A stretch of 31,399 nucleotides of DNA, from the NCBI GenBank assembly GCA_945878495.1, contig CAMCTP010000003.1:1-31399 (forward strand), given 5' to 3'. The position numbers and the translations under genes are program-made. A model generated the notes under the pieces. The model had not been told where the DNA came from, did no database searches, and was given only the letters and a program-made list of their open reading frames with translations. Below, one piece after another: positions 1-7,381 of the stretch (position 1 is its first letter; every line of letters begins with the position of its first letter). The DNA is from Rickettsia typhi (GTDB lineage Bacteria; Pseudomonadota; Alphaproteobacteria; Rickettsiales; Deianiraeaceae).

Positions 1-1055
1 GCAAAACCATTTGTTGGTAATACGTGATTTGTTCCGCTTAAATAATCTCCTAAACTTTCAGGAGTATTACTTCCAATGAAAACAGAACCGGCATTGGCGA
101 TTTTTTCAAGATATTTTTCTGAATCAACAAGATTTAAAATCAAATGCTCTGGTGCAATTTTATTGGATTCCTCGATTGCTTCATTGATATTTTTTACTTT
201 TTTCATTATTAAATTATTCAACGAATGCTCAAGAATGTTCCGTCTACTTGAATTCATAGCAATATCTTTTATATCTTTTTTTACTACCTGAATTATCTCT
301 TCATCCGTACAAAATAACCATGCTTTTGACTCCTTTCCATGCTCAAGTTGTGCCAATAAATCATAAATTACTGCATTTTTATTAGCTTTTTCATCCGCTA
401 TGACTAATACTTCACTAGGTCCTGCCGGCATATCAATTGCAACCTCATTTGAGACCATTCGTTTTGCACAATCAGCAAATTCATTGCCAGGACCAAAAAT
501 CTTATCAACTTTAGGAATTTCACCAATGCCATAAGCCATTGCAAATATAGCTTGAGCTCCTCCAATTGTATAAATTTTTTCAATTCCGAGTAAGTTCAAA
601 GTCCACAAAATTTCATTTGAAGGATTTGGCGGAGTGCAAACAATAATATTTTTACAACCAGCAATTTGAGCTGGAATAATATTCATTAATACACTTGAAA
701 AAAGCTTATTTGGAACATAAATACCAATATTTTCAATTGGTGTAAATTTCTTCCAGCAAGTAATTTCATTTGAAGTTTCAATTTTGTCTCTTTCAAATGC
801 TTTTAATTTATCACATTCAGCTTTGTGAAATTTATAAATATTATCCCTCGCTATCTTAATTGATTCCTCTAACTTCTCATCGATTTTGATATTTTTTGGA
901 ACTTGATAAACAAATGTTAGTAGTTTGATGTTATCAAACTTTTCGGTTAATTCAAATAAACCATCTTGCCCTTTATTAAGGCAAATATCTTTAATTTCTT
1001 GTACTTTTTCTAATATATTCATAAAAATAAAGAGCTTAAAATCAATCTCGGTCAT
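1..1055 (-). CDS. hisD: Histidinol dehydrogenase, 3' end beyond window edge
   Basis: HisD carries out the last two steps of histidine biosynthesis, oxidising L-histidinol to L-histidine with NAD and zinc. The minus-strand frame stays open from 1055 to the window edge, giving about 351 residues; the family is about 430. Visible hallmarks are GPGNEFADCAKRMVSN, DMPAGPSEVLVIAD, the AQLEHG segment holding the Gln/His zinc ligands, APEHL with the catalytic Glu-His pair, and DYLSGTNHVLPTNG near the edge. In-frame ATGs lie at 1070, 1055 and 1022. I prefer 1055 because the extra residues resemble the usual N-terminus and it sits about 56 nt from a -35-like box. Even so, the N-terminus is 25-30 residues shorter than in E. 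coli. No Shine-Dalgarno sequence is visible. No other his gene is in the window. Confidence 0.93.
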   Translation of the reverse strand, partial: MTEIDFKLFIFMNILEKVQEIKDICLNKGQDGLFELTEKFDNIKLLTFVYQVPKNIKIDEKLEESIKIARDNIYKFHKAECDKLKAFERDKIETSNEITCWKKFTPIENIGIYVPNKLFSSVLMNIIPAQIAGCKNIIVCTPPNPSNEILWTLNLLGIEKIYTIGGAQAIFAMAYGIGEIPKVDKIFGPGNEFADCAKRMVSNEVAIDMPAGPSEVLVIADEKANKNAVIYDLLAQLEHGKESKAWLFCTDEEIIQVVKKDIKDIAMNSSRRNILEHSLNNLIMKKVKNINEAIEESNKIAPEHLILNLVDSEKYLEKIANAGSVFIGSNTPESLGDYLSGTNHVLPTNGF

Positions 1056-1081
1056 GAAAAAGACAAGCATTAAGATAAAAT

Positions 1082-1111
1082 CTTATAACAATTCTCACTC
1101 TTCTGATGCAA
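1082..1111 (-). promoter_or_regulatory. Putative hisD promoter
   Basis: Reading the minus strand, TTGCAT (1111-1106) is followed after 18 nt by TATAAG (1087-1082), or after 17 nt by TTATAA. Transcription would begin near 1075 and leave a leader of roughly 20 nt before the ATG at 1055. The -35 hexamer matches a variant seen before several other genes in this window. Confidence 0.45.
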
Positions 1112-1533
1112 TGTATCATTGACGGATGATTAACCCAAATAATAGATCGATATCACAGTAAAACAACATTGATGAAAGTTTTGTACGTAATAAAAAATAT
1201 AAAAGAATATAAGTTTTAACCAAACATACCAAGAAAATATAGAAAAATTTATTTTTAACAAGATTCACCAACGACAAGATTTACAGAGGCAGAGAAAGAA
1301 TTTCAGCCCATAATGAACAAGAGATATGAAGGCGCGATGGAGATAAAATTATAAAACCAAAACCAAGATAAGATAGACATATGCTGTTAAAATGAAAGAC
1401 TCGCAAGTAAAAAGATAATGGCATGGTTTATGAAAAAAGTGAATAAACAATATTCATGAAAAAAAATTAATAATATACTTGCATTTTAAAAATATACTAT
1501 GAAGGTAATATAAAATAGTTTATTTAATAAAAA
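1112..1533. other. Gene-free stretch between hisD and cspA
   Basis: With the hisD promoter just below it, this is the only stretch over 300 bases without a gene. No long ORF, tRNA or obvious hairpin is visible. Positions 1255-1345 are locally richer in G and C, and two plus frames are briefly open there (about 25 codons each) before stops, which could be the remains of a decayed gene or a small RNA. The right end (1470-1530) is very AT-rich. It contains two TATACT hexamers (1474-1479 and 1493-1498) and the 12-mer ACTTGCATTTTA, and probably holds the cspA promoter. Cold-shock genes often have long regulatory leaders, but I see no recognisable cold box. Confidence 0.5.
1477..1488 (+). repeat. 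12-mer ACTTGCATTTTA, copy 1 (upstream of cspA)
   Basis: The 12-mer occurs three times in the window, always intergenic and in the orientation of the next gene: here, at 24366-24377 and at 25722-25733. Its TTGCAT core begins 55 nt before the cspA ATG, which suggests a -35 element. A well-spaced -10 is not obvious at this copy: TATACT follows after only 8 nt and TAATAT after 21. Confidence 0.5.
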
Positions 1534-1740
1534 ATGATAACAGGAAAAGTAAAATGGTTCAATGTAACAAAAGGGTATGGATTTATCGCACCTGATGATA
1601 ATTCTGGTAAAGATATCTTTGTGCATTTTAGCGCACTATCTGCAAGCGGTATATCTAATTTAAAAGATGGAGAAGCTGTTTCTTATGAAATTGAAGAGGC
1701 AAAAGGAAAACAATCTGCTGTTAATATCAAGATAATCTAA
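1534..1740 (+). CDS. cspA: Cold shock domain protein (CspA family)
   Basis: This is a 68-residue single-domain cold shock protein, the standard family length. Such proteins bind single-stranded RNA and DNA and act as RNA chaperones that keep mRNA unfolded. The two RNA-binding motifs are both present: KGYGFI (RNP1, residues 13-18) and IFVHF (RNP2, residues 28-32), after the usual GKVKWFN opening. The gene is monocistronic; the next gene, at 1902, is on the other strand. The long upstream gap leaves room for a regulatory leader, but whether expression responds to cold cannot be read from the sequence. The ATG is preceded by an A/T-rich leader without a Shine-Dalgarno sequence. The family call is secure; the exact paralogue is not. 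Confidence 0.95.
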   Translation: MITGKVKWFNVTKGYGFIAPDDNSGKDIFVHFSALSASGISNLKDGEAVSYEIEEAKGKQSAVNIKII

Positions 1741-1763
1741 TAATAGATTATTATATGGTATAA

Positions 1764-1823
1764 CGCTATATATAACGCATAGCGGAATTGAAATGTTAAA
1801 AAAAAGAAGCTTTGGTTTTTTAA
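1764..1823. terminator. Possible weak hairpins after cspA
   Basis: Two small inverted repeats follow the cspA stop. CGCTAT (1764-1769) pairs with ATAGCG (1779-1784) across a 9-nt loop. TTAAAAAA (1796-1803) pairs with TTTTTTAA (1816-1823) across 12 nt and supplies a T-run on either strand. Neither is a strong intrinsic terminator. The second could serve cspA and the opposing metallopeptidase gene in both directions. Confidence 0.22.
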
Positions 1824-1901
1824 TCTTCCATTTAGTTTTGCTGGCAATAATATTCCGTGGCATAAAAAATTACTTCACCATTGATGATTTAATTCTTAGA
1901 A

Positions 1902-2600
1902 TTACATCAATCTAATCTTATAATTAAAATCTTCAAGATTCTTTTTAATTTCCTTATACTTTGGAGTAAAATTTCTTTGTAACAGATGAAATTCTCTGCC
2001 ATGGTTTTGATATTTTAGATGACAAAGCTCATGCATTATAACATAATCAATACATTCAATTGGGGTATGAATTAAATGTGAATTTAGAGTAATAAATCCA
2101 TTGCTTGACATTGAGCCCCATCTTGCCTTCATTTTCTTTATTTTCAAAACTGGAAATGAATATTGATGCAATTTTGAGAAAATTTCAAAATTTATATTCA
2201 ATCTCTCCTCAAAAATTTCTTTAGCAAGGTCTAAAAACCATTTTGTAAGAATATTTTTTGCATTTCTTTTTGGAGATTTATAAACAAAGATCGTATTATC
2301 TGTTCTTTCAACTGAATTACTTTTCGACTCAATAATTCTCAATGTATATTGCCTGCCAAGGTAGTAAAAACTTTCTCCATCGACATATTCTTTTTTCTTC
2401 AGTATTCCTATTTGATTTTGCTGAAAATACTCAATTTTATTGTTTATCCAGTCTTGTTTTTGCGATATAACTTCATCTATTTTCTTCTTCGATAACCATT
2501 TCGGCACTCTAACTTTTACCGTGCAATCAGGATAAACTTGGATTCCTATGCTTTTTCGAGCTGTTGATTTTATGATTTCAATGGGGTAGGGGTTATTCAT
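1902..2600 (-). CDS. YgjP-type M48-like metallopeptidase domain protein
   Basis: This 232-residue protein matches the YgjP/DUF45 family of predicted zinc peptidases. The zinc-binding helix HELCH is at residues 190-194 and a third histidine at 200 (NHGREF). The conserved RWGS segment is at about 160-163, as in WLM/SprT-like folds, with an N-terminal beta-rich half. No signal peptide is visible, so it is probably cytoplasmic. Substrates of this family are generally unknown. Its ATG overlaps the TGA of the upstream TM-protein gene (ATGA), so the two are translationally coupled. That raises the possibility, untested, that the membrane protein is its partner or target. Confidence 0.85.
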   Translation of the reverse strand: MNNPYPIEIIKSTARKSIGIQVYPDCTVKVRVPKWLSKKKIDEVISQKQDWINNKIEYFQQNQIGILKKKEYVDGESFYYLGRQYTLRIIESKSNSVERTDNTIFVYKSPKRNAKNILTKWFLDLAKEIFEERLNINFEIFSKLHQYSFPVLKIKKMKARWGSMSSNGFITLNSHLIHTPIECIDYVIMHELCHLKYQNHGREFHLLQRNFTPKYKEIKKNLEDFNYKIRLM

Positions 2601-3085
2601 TTTTTACAAACAAAAAATATTATGTTTTGTTTGTTATTGAGTTTTATTTTTCCTTTATATATAAAATTTCCTATATTTGTTGTTATTGATATACTTAATG
2701 TAGTGCTTTTTTTAATTTCATCGAACCATTCCTTTAATTCTTCTTTGTTTTTATTTTGGGAAAGGTTTATAATCTTATTTCTAGACATTTTTGGAATAAG
2801 ATCTTTTGTAATCGATGAATTATCATCAAAAAACGGAAGAGGGCAAGCATTAAAAAATATATGATATTCTACAATCTCTACATCGACATCACTGTTGTTG
2901 TCAAAAGAAAGCATGAAATTAAGCCAGTCTGTTGTTGGAGAAAATAATGGAAATATTTGCTTTAATTCTAGAAAATTACGATTTTTTTTAATACTTTTTA
3001 GATTTAAATAGACAGCTCCACAGGTTCCCAGTGCAACAAAAAAGTTAATGATTAAATTACAGAAATTGTAGACATTATCACTCAT
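2597..3085 (-). CDS. Hypothetical single-pass membrane protein
   Basis: I do not recognise this 162-residue protein. One hydrophobic segment at about residues 8-28 is followed by a short basic stretch (LKSIKKNRN), suggesting an N-out, C-in anchor. The C-terminal part of about 125 residues alternates short hydrophobic strands with Asn/Asp/Lys turns and looks like a small beta-rich soluble domain. A TTG at 3103 would extend it by six residues, but the ATG at 3085 is the better start because it directly precedes the membrane segment. It ends in TGA overlapping the start of the YgjP-type peptidase gene, so the pair forms a two-gene operon downstream of recA. Proteins with this architecture are common and uncharacterised in bacteria. 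Confidence 0.7.
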   Translation of the reverse strand: MSDNVYNFCNLIINFFVALGTCGAVYLNLKSIKKNRNFLELKQIFPLFSPTTDWLNFMLSFDNNSDVDVEIVEYHIFFNACPLPFFDDNSSITKDLIPKMSRNKIINLSQNKNKEELKEWFDEIKKSTTLSISITTNIGNFIYKGKIKLNNKQNIIFFVCKK

Positions 3086-3205
3086 AAGATAAAAAAAGTA
3101 CAATGTTTATTAAATAAAACCCATTAGAGTATTAGAAATTAATTACAAAGACTATATATGTTACCTAGTGGATAATTTTATATTTTTATTAGGTCAATTT
3201 TTTAT

Positions 3206-4309
3206 CTACTCCTCCAATAATCCATCTTCAGAAGATGTATCTAAATCATCATCACCTATGGCGGCATCTTCAGTTATGTCAACTTCACCGAATTTTGCAC
3301 GAATTTTCGCTTCAATTTCAGCTGCAAGAGTAGTGTTCTCTTTAAGTAAATCACGCACTCTTTCTCTTCCTTGCCCCAATTTATCGTTGTTATAATAATA
3401 GAATGCTCCTGACTTTTGGAATATTCCCATTTTTTCGGCGATATCAAGTATTTCACCTTCACGGCTGATTCCTTCGCCATGTATCATTGGTAACACAACT
3501 TTTTTAAATGGTGGAGCTACTTTATTTTTTACTATTTTGAATTGAGTTTCATGTCCGACAACTTCCTCTTTTGATTTTATTTGCTTTAATTTTTTAATCT
3601 CAACTCTTACTGATGCGTAGAATTTTAAAGCATTACCACCTGTTGTTGTCTCTGTTGGTCCTTGTCCATAGCCTGTTGATATTTTTGCACGAATTTGGTT
3701 AATAAATACAACTATACATCCGGTTCTTGAAACTGATGCGGTAATTTTTCTTAATGCTTTTGATAAAAGTCTAGCTTGAACTCCTATTCCTTGCTGATCC
3801 ATATCTCCTTCCAACTCTGATCTTGGAACTAGGGCAGCCACAGAGTCAATAACAAGAACATCTATAGATCCAGATCTTATAAGTGTATCACTTATTTCAA
3901 GAGCTTGTTCGCCATTATCTGGCTGAGATATTAAAATTTTCTCTAAATTTACACCAAGTTGCCTTGCATATTTTGGATCAAGGGCATGCTCTGCATCGAT
4001 AAATGCACATGTTCCACCTTTTTTTTGAGCTTCAGCTATCAGGGTTAATGCTAACGTTGTTTTACCAGAGCTTTCATAGCCGAATATTTCTATTATTCTT
4101 CCTTTTGGAAATCCTCCAACGCCAAGAGCTGCATCAAGTGATAAAAATCCACTAGAAATAACATCGATATTCATTCCAGTTTTTTGTCCTAGCATCATTA
4201 TAGAACCTTTTCCATACATTTTTTCTATTTGATACATCGCATCATTTAGCGATCTTGTTTTTGCCGTTTCAACTACCGCTGTGTCATCTTTTTTTTTGTC
4301 TGCTGCCAT
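3206..4309 (-). CDS. recA: Recombinase RecA
   Basis: RecA forms ATP-dependent filaments on single-stranded DNA, promotes strand exchange and activates LexA-type self-cleavage. From the ATG at 4309 it is 367 residues; the family is about 350. A GTG at 4342 would add 11 residues that do not look like RecA and would lie close to the predicted transcription start. The ATPase core is clear: Walker A GYESSGKT (77-84), VLVID Walker B (151-155), INQIR, ETTTGGNALKFYASVR and HGEGISREGE. There are three oddities: Tyr replaces the usual Pro in Walker A, loop L1 reads GDMDQQGIG where GEIGDSHMG is typical, and loop L2 carries about two extra residues (YGQGPTE). No LexA box (GTTC-N7-GTTC) is visible upstream, and alaS, a frequent neighbour, lies over 21 kb away. 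Confidence 0.97.
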   Translation of the reverse strand: MAADKKKDDTAVVETAKTRSLNDAMYQIEKMYGKGSIMMLGQKTGMNIDVISSGFLSLDAALGVGGFPKGRIIEIFGYESSGKTTLALTLIAEAQKKGGTCAFIDAEHALDPKYARQLGVNLEKILISQPDNGEQALEISDTLIRSGSIDVLVIDSVAALVPRSELEGDMDQQGIGVQARLLSKALRKITASVSRTGCIVVFINQIRAKISTGYGQGPTETTTGGNALKFYASVRVEIKKLKQIKSKEEVVGHETQFKIVKNKVAPPFKKVVLPMIHGEGISREGEILDIAEKMGIFQKSGAFYYYNNDKLGQGRERVRDLLKENTTLAAEIEAKIRAKFGEVDITEDAAIGDDDLDTSSEDGLLEE

Positions 4310-4331
4310 GTTAGAAAAATATGTTTTATTA

Positions 4332-4359
4332 AAAATAGACACTAAAATTTAATTTGCAA
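4332..4359 (-). promoter_or_regulatory. Putative recA promoter
   Basis: On the minus strand TTGCAA (4359-4354) is followed after 16 nt by TATTTT (4337-4332). The -35-like box is 50 nt from the ATG at 4309, the same distance seen before several other genes here. It overlaps the region just past the stop of the SulP gene. The -10 is weak. Confidence 0.3.
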
Positions 4360-4363
4360 TAAA

Positions 4364-6517
4364 TTAATCAAAAAAATCAACTATTCCAGTTTTAATATCA
4401 TAAAGCGCTTTTTGTATTACCAAATCTCCATTTTTTATCAAATTTCTTATTATCTCACTTTGATCAAGAAGTTGTTTTTCTGAATTTTTGATATTTTCTA
4501 TGGTTGTTTGTTCGACAATATTTTTATTGTGACTGCACTGACCTGCTTGTGGAATTGATGAAGCAATTTTTTCCAGTAACGGAGTTAGGTTGTCAAGTTT
4601 TACACCCTGACAAGCAGCTTTAACGGCTCCACATTCAGTGTGACCTAATATAACTATTACCTTTGCTCCTGCTACTCCGCATCCAAACTCTGCACTTCCT
4701 ACAATATCCTGATTTATAACATTTCCAGCGATTCTAACGGTAAATGAATCCCCTATGCCAAGATCGAAAATCGCTTCGGATATAGCTCTTGAATCTATAC
4801 ATCCTATTATCACCGCCAATGGATGTTGCATTTCGCTGGTTGATTCTATTTGAGTTTTATAATCATGACCCATGCTTGAGCCATTTATAAATCTATCATT
4901 TCCTTCTTTTAGTATCTTAATCACCTGTTTTGGCGTTAGAGAATCTTGAGTGTTTTTATTTGAATGAAGATTAAAAGGAGTATTATCCTCAATTCTAAAA
5001 TCATCTTTAAATCCAATAACTCCGACTTGAATATTTTTACCTTTTGAGGTTAGATTTACAAATCTTAAAATCTCTTTTCTTATTTCTGAATCCATATATT
5101 CAACTCTTTTACCCCTAATCAAAACCTTTGAATTATACGGTAACTTGCTTAATGTGGATTTTAGCGAAACGGTGCTTAAAAAAGAAAGATCTTCTGGTAG
5201 ATCGATTTTAATAACATCGCCATAGTAGTGTTTGAAATTGCTAATTTTAATGGATTTTATAGCATTTTTTCTAATAAAAAACAAAAGACTTGCTATTATA
5301 CCGCATCCAACTCCAAAGGATACATTAAAAATTATTGTAACTAATGCCGATATGATAAAAGGAATTTTGTATCTTCTGTCGGCCTTGAATAGTTTTTTTA
5401 CCCCGGATTCTATGAACGTTTTAAACCCAAAAAATATCATCATAGCTGCAACGCATTGAAATGGAACCATGTTTATAACATCAGGCATAAACATTACAGA
5501 CGCAAGTATGAAAAATCCAGTTAAGAAGCCAGAAAGTCTAGTTTTAGAACCTTCATTGATGTTCATATAGCTACGAAGTAATAGGCATACAACAGGTATT
5601 CCACCCAATAATCCGGATATTATATTTCCCAAACCGTGAGCAAGAAGCTCTCTATTAAAAATAAACTTACCCGATGGACGCATTTTATCAATTGCCGACA
5701 CTGAAAGCAATCCCTGAATTGATATTGCCATTGAAAGCATGAAGCCGAACTTTATTATCTCAAAATCTATGTTAAAACTTGGACGATGAATCATTTTTGA
5801 TAGTATGTATAGGGGTTTGTCTTCATTTGAATATTCCAGATTTATTAAATCCGTTGGCTTTACTGAAACCAATGGATTTGCTATCATTAGATAATTTATA
5901 GCGATACCAATGATTGCCGAAACTAGGACAATTGGAATAAATTTTCTTAACCTTAATCCTACGTTTGAATATCCAAGAAATACCAAAGATATTAGACACA
6001 ATATTCCTATTCCAAGATTTGAGGAATTGAAATTTGATAAATCAAAACTTAATAATGATTGAAAAAATTCACTATCACTAATATTCATTTTAGATTTACC
6101 GAGAACAAAAGATATATGTCTTATTATATATACCGAACCTATACCGCAGATCATTCCCTTGATTACTGCTTTTGGTATATAGTCAAACAATTTTCCGAAT
6201 CTTAGTAATGAAAATAGAATCTGAAATACCCCAGCTATGACAATAGCAGTCAAGAAATCTTGATAGTTCGCAAGACATTGAGACGCTATAATTGCAACAG
6301 CCGAAAATCCAGCAGATGGACCATATACTGAAAAGCGAGATCCGCTTGCCAAAGCTGCTATACCACCCGCAAAACCAGCTATTATTCCCGCTTCGCTTGG
6401 TGCATTGCAAAATTTAGATATAGCTATACAAGGAAATATTGATACCAGAGCTATATTTAGACCAGCCTTTATATCAAGAAAGTAATTTTTTATTGAAGAA
6501 ATTTGGTAAGTTTTCAT
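4364..6517 (-). CDS. SulP-family anion transporter fused to beta-carbonic anhydrase
   Basis: This 717-residue fusion has two parts. Residues about 1-430 are a multi-helix SulP (SLC26-like) membrane domain with the conserved YGPSAG segment. About 430-500 is a degenerate STAS-like linker (VLIRGKRVEYMDS). The last roughly 200 residues are a beta-carbonic anhydrase, with zinc and catalytic residues Cys573-Asp575-Arg577 (CIDSR) and His626/Cys629 (GHTECG) intact. The likely role is bicarbonate uptake or exchange coupled to CO2/HCO3- interconversion at the inner membrane; sulfate transport is the alternative. SulP-carbonic anhydrase fusions are known in bacteria. The ATG at 6517 is preferred over an in-frame TTG at 6523. 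It begins 33 nt downstream of tRNA-Cys and may be read through from it. Confidence 0.92.
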   Translation of the reverse strand: MKTYQISSIKNYFLDIKAGLNIALVSIFPCIAISKFCNAPSEAGIIAGFAGGIAALASGSRFSVYGPSAGFSAVAIIASQCLANYQDFLTAIVIAGVFQILFSLLRFGKLFDYIPKAVIKGMICGIGSVYIIRHISFVLGKSKMNISDSEFFQSLLSFDLSNFNSSNLGIGILCLISLVFLGYSNVGLRLRKFIPIVLVSAIIGIAINYLMIANPLVSVKPTDLINLEYSNEDKPLYILSKMIHRPSFNIDFEIIKFGFMLSMAISIQGLLSVSAIDKMRPSGKFIFNRELLAHGLGNIISGLLGGIPVVCLLLRSYMNINEGSKTRLSGFLTGFFILASVMFMPDVINMVPFQCVAAMMIFFGFKTFIESGVKKLFKADRRYKIPFIISALVTIIFNVSFGVGCGIIASLLFFIRKNAIKSIKISNFKHYYGDVIKIDLPEDLSFLSTVSLKSTLSKLPYNSKVLIRGKRVEYMDSEIRKEILRFVNLTSKGKNIQVGVIGFKDDFRIEDNTPFNLHSNKNTQDSLTPKQVIKILKEGNDRFINGSSMGHDYKTQIESTSEMQHPLAVIIGCIDSRAISEAIFDLGIGDSFTVRIAGNVINQDIVGSAEFGCGVAGAKVIVILGHTECGAVKAACQGVKLDNLTPLLEKIASSIPQAGQCSHNKNIVEQTTIENIKNSEKQLLDQSEIIRNLIKNGDLVIQKALYDIKTGIVDFFD

Positions 6518-6550
6518 ATTCAAATAATATAATTATTACACGGTATTTTG

Positions 6551-6627
6551 TGGAGGCCGAATTCGGATTCGAACCGAAGATCAAGGATTTGCAATCCTCT
6601 GCATTAGACCAACTTTGCTATTCGGCC
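6551..6627 (-). tRNA. tRNA-Cys (GCA)
   Basis: A full cloverleaf can be drawn on the minus strand. The acceptor arms GGCCGAA and TTCGGCC are perfectly paired. The anticodon stem GAGGA/TCCTT flanks the loop TTGCAAA with anticodon GCA. The T-arm loop TTCGAAT is present. The discriminator base is U, as expected for cysteine tRNAs, followed by an encoded CCA (6553-6551). It is 77 nt long and lies between birA and the SulP fusion gene in the same orientation. Confidence 0.96.
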
Positions 6628-6637
6628 ACATATTTTA

Positions 6638-6664
6638 TTAATATCTTGACATTTTTAAAGTCAA
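6638..6664 (-). promoter_or_regulatory. Putative tRNA-Cys promoter
   Basis: On the minus strand CTTGACT holds the -35 TTGACT (6664-6659). The best -10 candidates are TATTAA (6643-6638, spacer 15) or TAATAA (6640-6635, spacer 18). This places the start a few bases before the mature 5' end. The -35 is one arm of the inverted repeat CTTGAC-N9-GTCAAG (6645-6665). Confidence 0.5.
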
Positions 6665-6670
6665 GTAAAT

Positions 6671-7381
6671 TTATAAAAATCTCAAACTACCTGACTGAAT
6701 ATAGGATATTTCGCCATTTTCTGACTGAATTTTTGCCGAGCCATTCTCATCGATACCTAAAAACGTTCCGGATATTTCGTTAATTATTGCACTTGATCCA
6801 ATCATATAAAGTTTTTTATCCAATAATTTCATTATATTTGGTGAAATTTTTTTGAAATCTTTGCCTGATATTTCTTCTGCAAGGCGCTTAATATCTTCAT
6901 CGTATTTTATAAAAATGCATGTTTCTTTTAGTATATTGCTGGCATTATATCCTGAAATTTTGTCATTTAGCTCAGGAGAATCTGATAAATTTATCCCAAT
7001 TCCAATAATGCAATATAAATCTCCGTATTGATTTTTCTCGATATTTGTTATTATTCCACCAATTTTTTTACCATTTAAATACAAGTCATTTGGCCATTTT
7101 ACTTCAATATTTATCTTGTAATTTGTAAGATAAAATGTTGATATAAAATACGCTGCAATCATAGAATAGGGCAGTGATACATCACTGTTAATTTTAAAGA
7201 CAACGCTCATGGCAATCGCTGATTCAGACTTCATTTGCCAAGATTTTTCCTCAGATCTTCCTATTCCATTTGTTTGATTTCCGGTATATATGACAGTTGG
7301 TTGATTTATTTGAGTCGTTTTAACCAAATTTCTGGCGTATACTTGCGTACTTTCAGTATTATTTAAAAATATTACATTCAT
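6671..7381 (-). CDS. birA: Biotin-[acetyl-CoA-carboxylase] ligase, no regulatory HTH
   Basis: BirA activates biotin with ATP and attaches it to the carrier domain of acetyl-CoA carboxylase. At 236 residues this is the catalytic type without the N-terminal DNA-binding domain, so it should not be a biotin repressor. The biotin-binding loop is present but diverged (NGIGRSEEKSW, residues 39-48), and KWPNDLYLNGKKIGG (95-109) carries the conserved lysine and aspartate of the active site. The ATG overlaps the TGA of rnj (ATGA), so it is translationally coupled as the second gene of an rnj-birA operon. RNase J and BirA genes are also close neighbours in other alphaproteobacteria. Confidence 0.9.
   Translation of the reverse strand: MNVIFLNNTESTQVYARNLVKTTQINQPTVIYTGNQTNGIGRSEEKSWQMKSESAIAMSVVFKINSDVSLPYSMIAAYFISTFYLTNYKINIEVKWPNDLYLNGKKIGGIITNIEKNQYGDLYCIIGIGINLSDSPELNDKISGYNASNILKETCIFIKYDEDIKRLAEEISGKDFKKISPNIMKLLDKKLYMIGSSAIINEISGTFLGIDENGSAKIQSENGEISYIQSGSLRFL

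Noticed and set aside
4310..4342. GTG start extending RecA by 11 residues
   Set aside because: The extension does not resemble RecA, would begin at or before the predicted transcription start, and the ATG at 4309 sits 50 nt from the -35-like box as in other genes.
4310..4363. SOS box upstream of recA
   Set aside because: I looked for GTTC-N7-GTTC and CTG-N10-CAG type sites in the short upstream region and saw none.
6439..6783. 114-codon plus-strand ORF spanning tRNA-Cys
   Set aside because: It runs antisense through the SulP start, the tRNA and the end of birA; a protein there is not credible.
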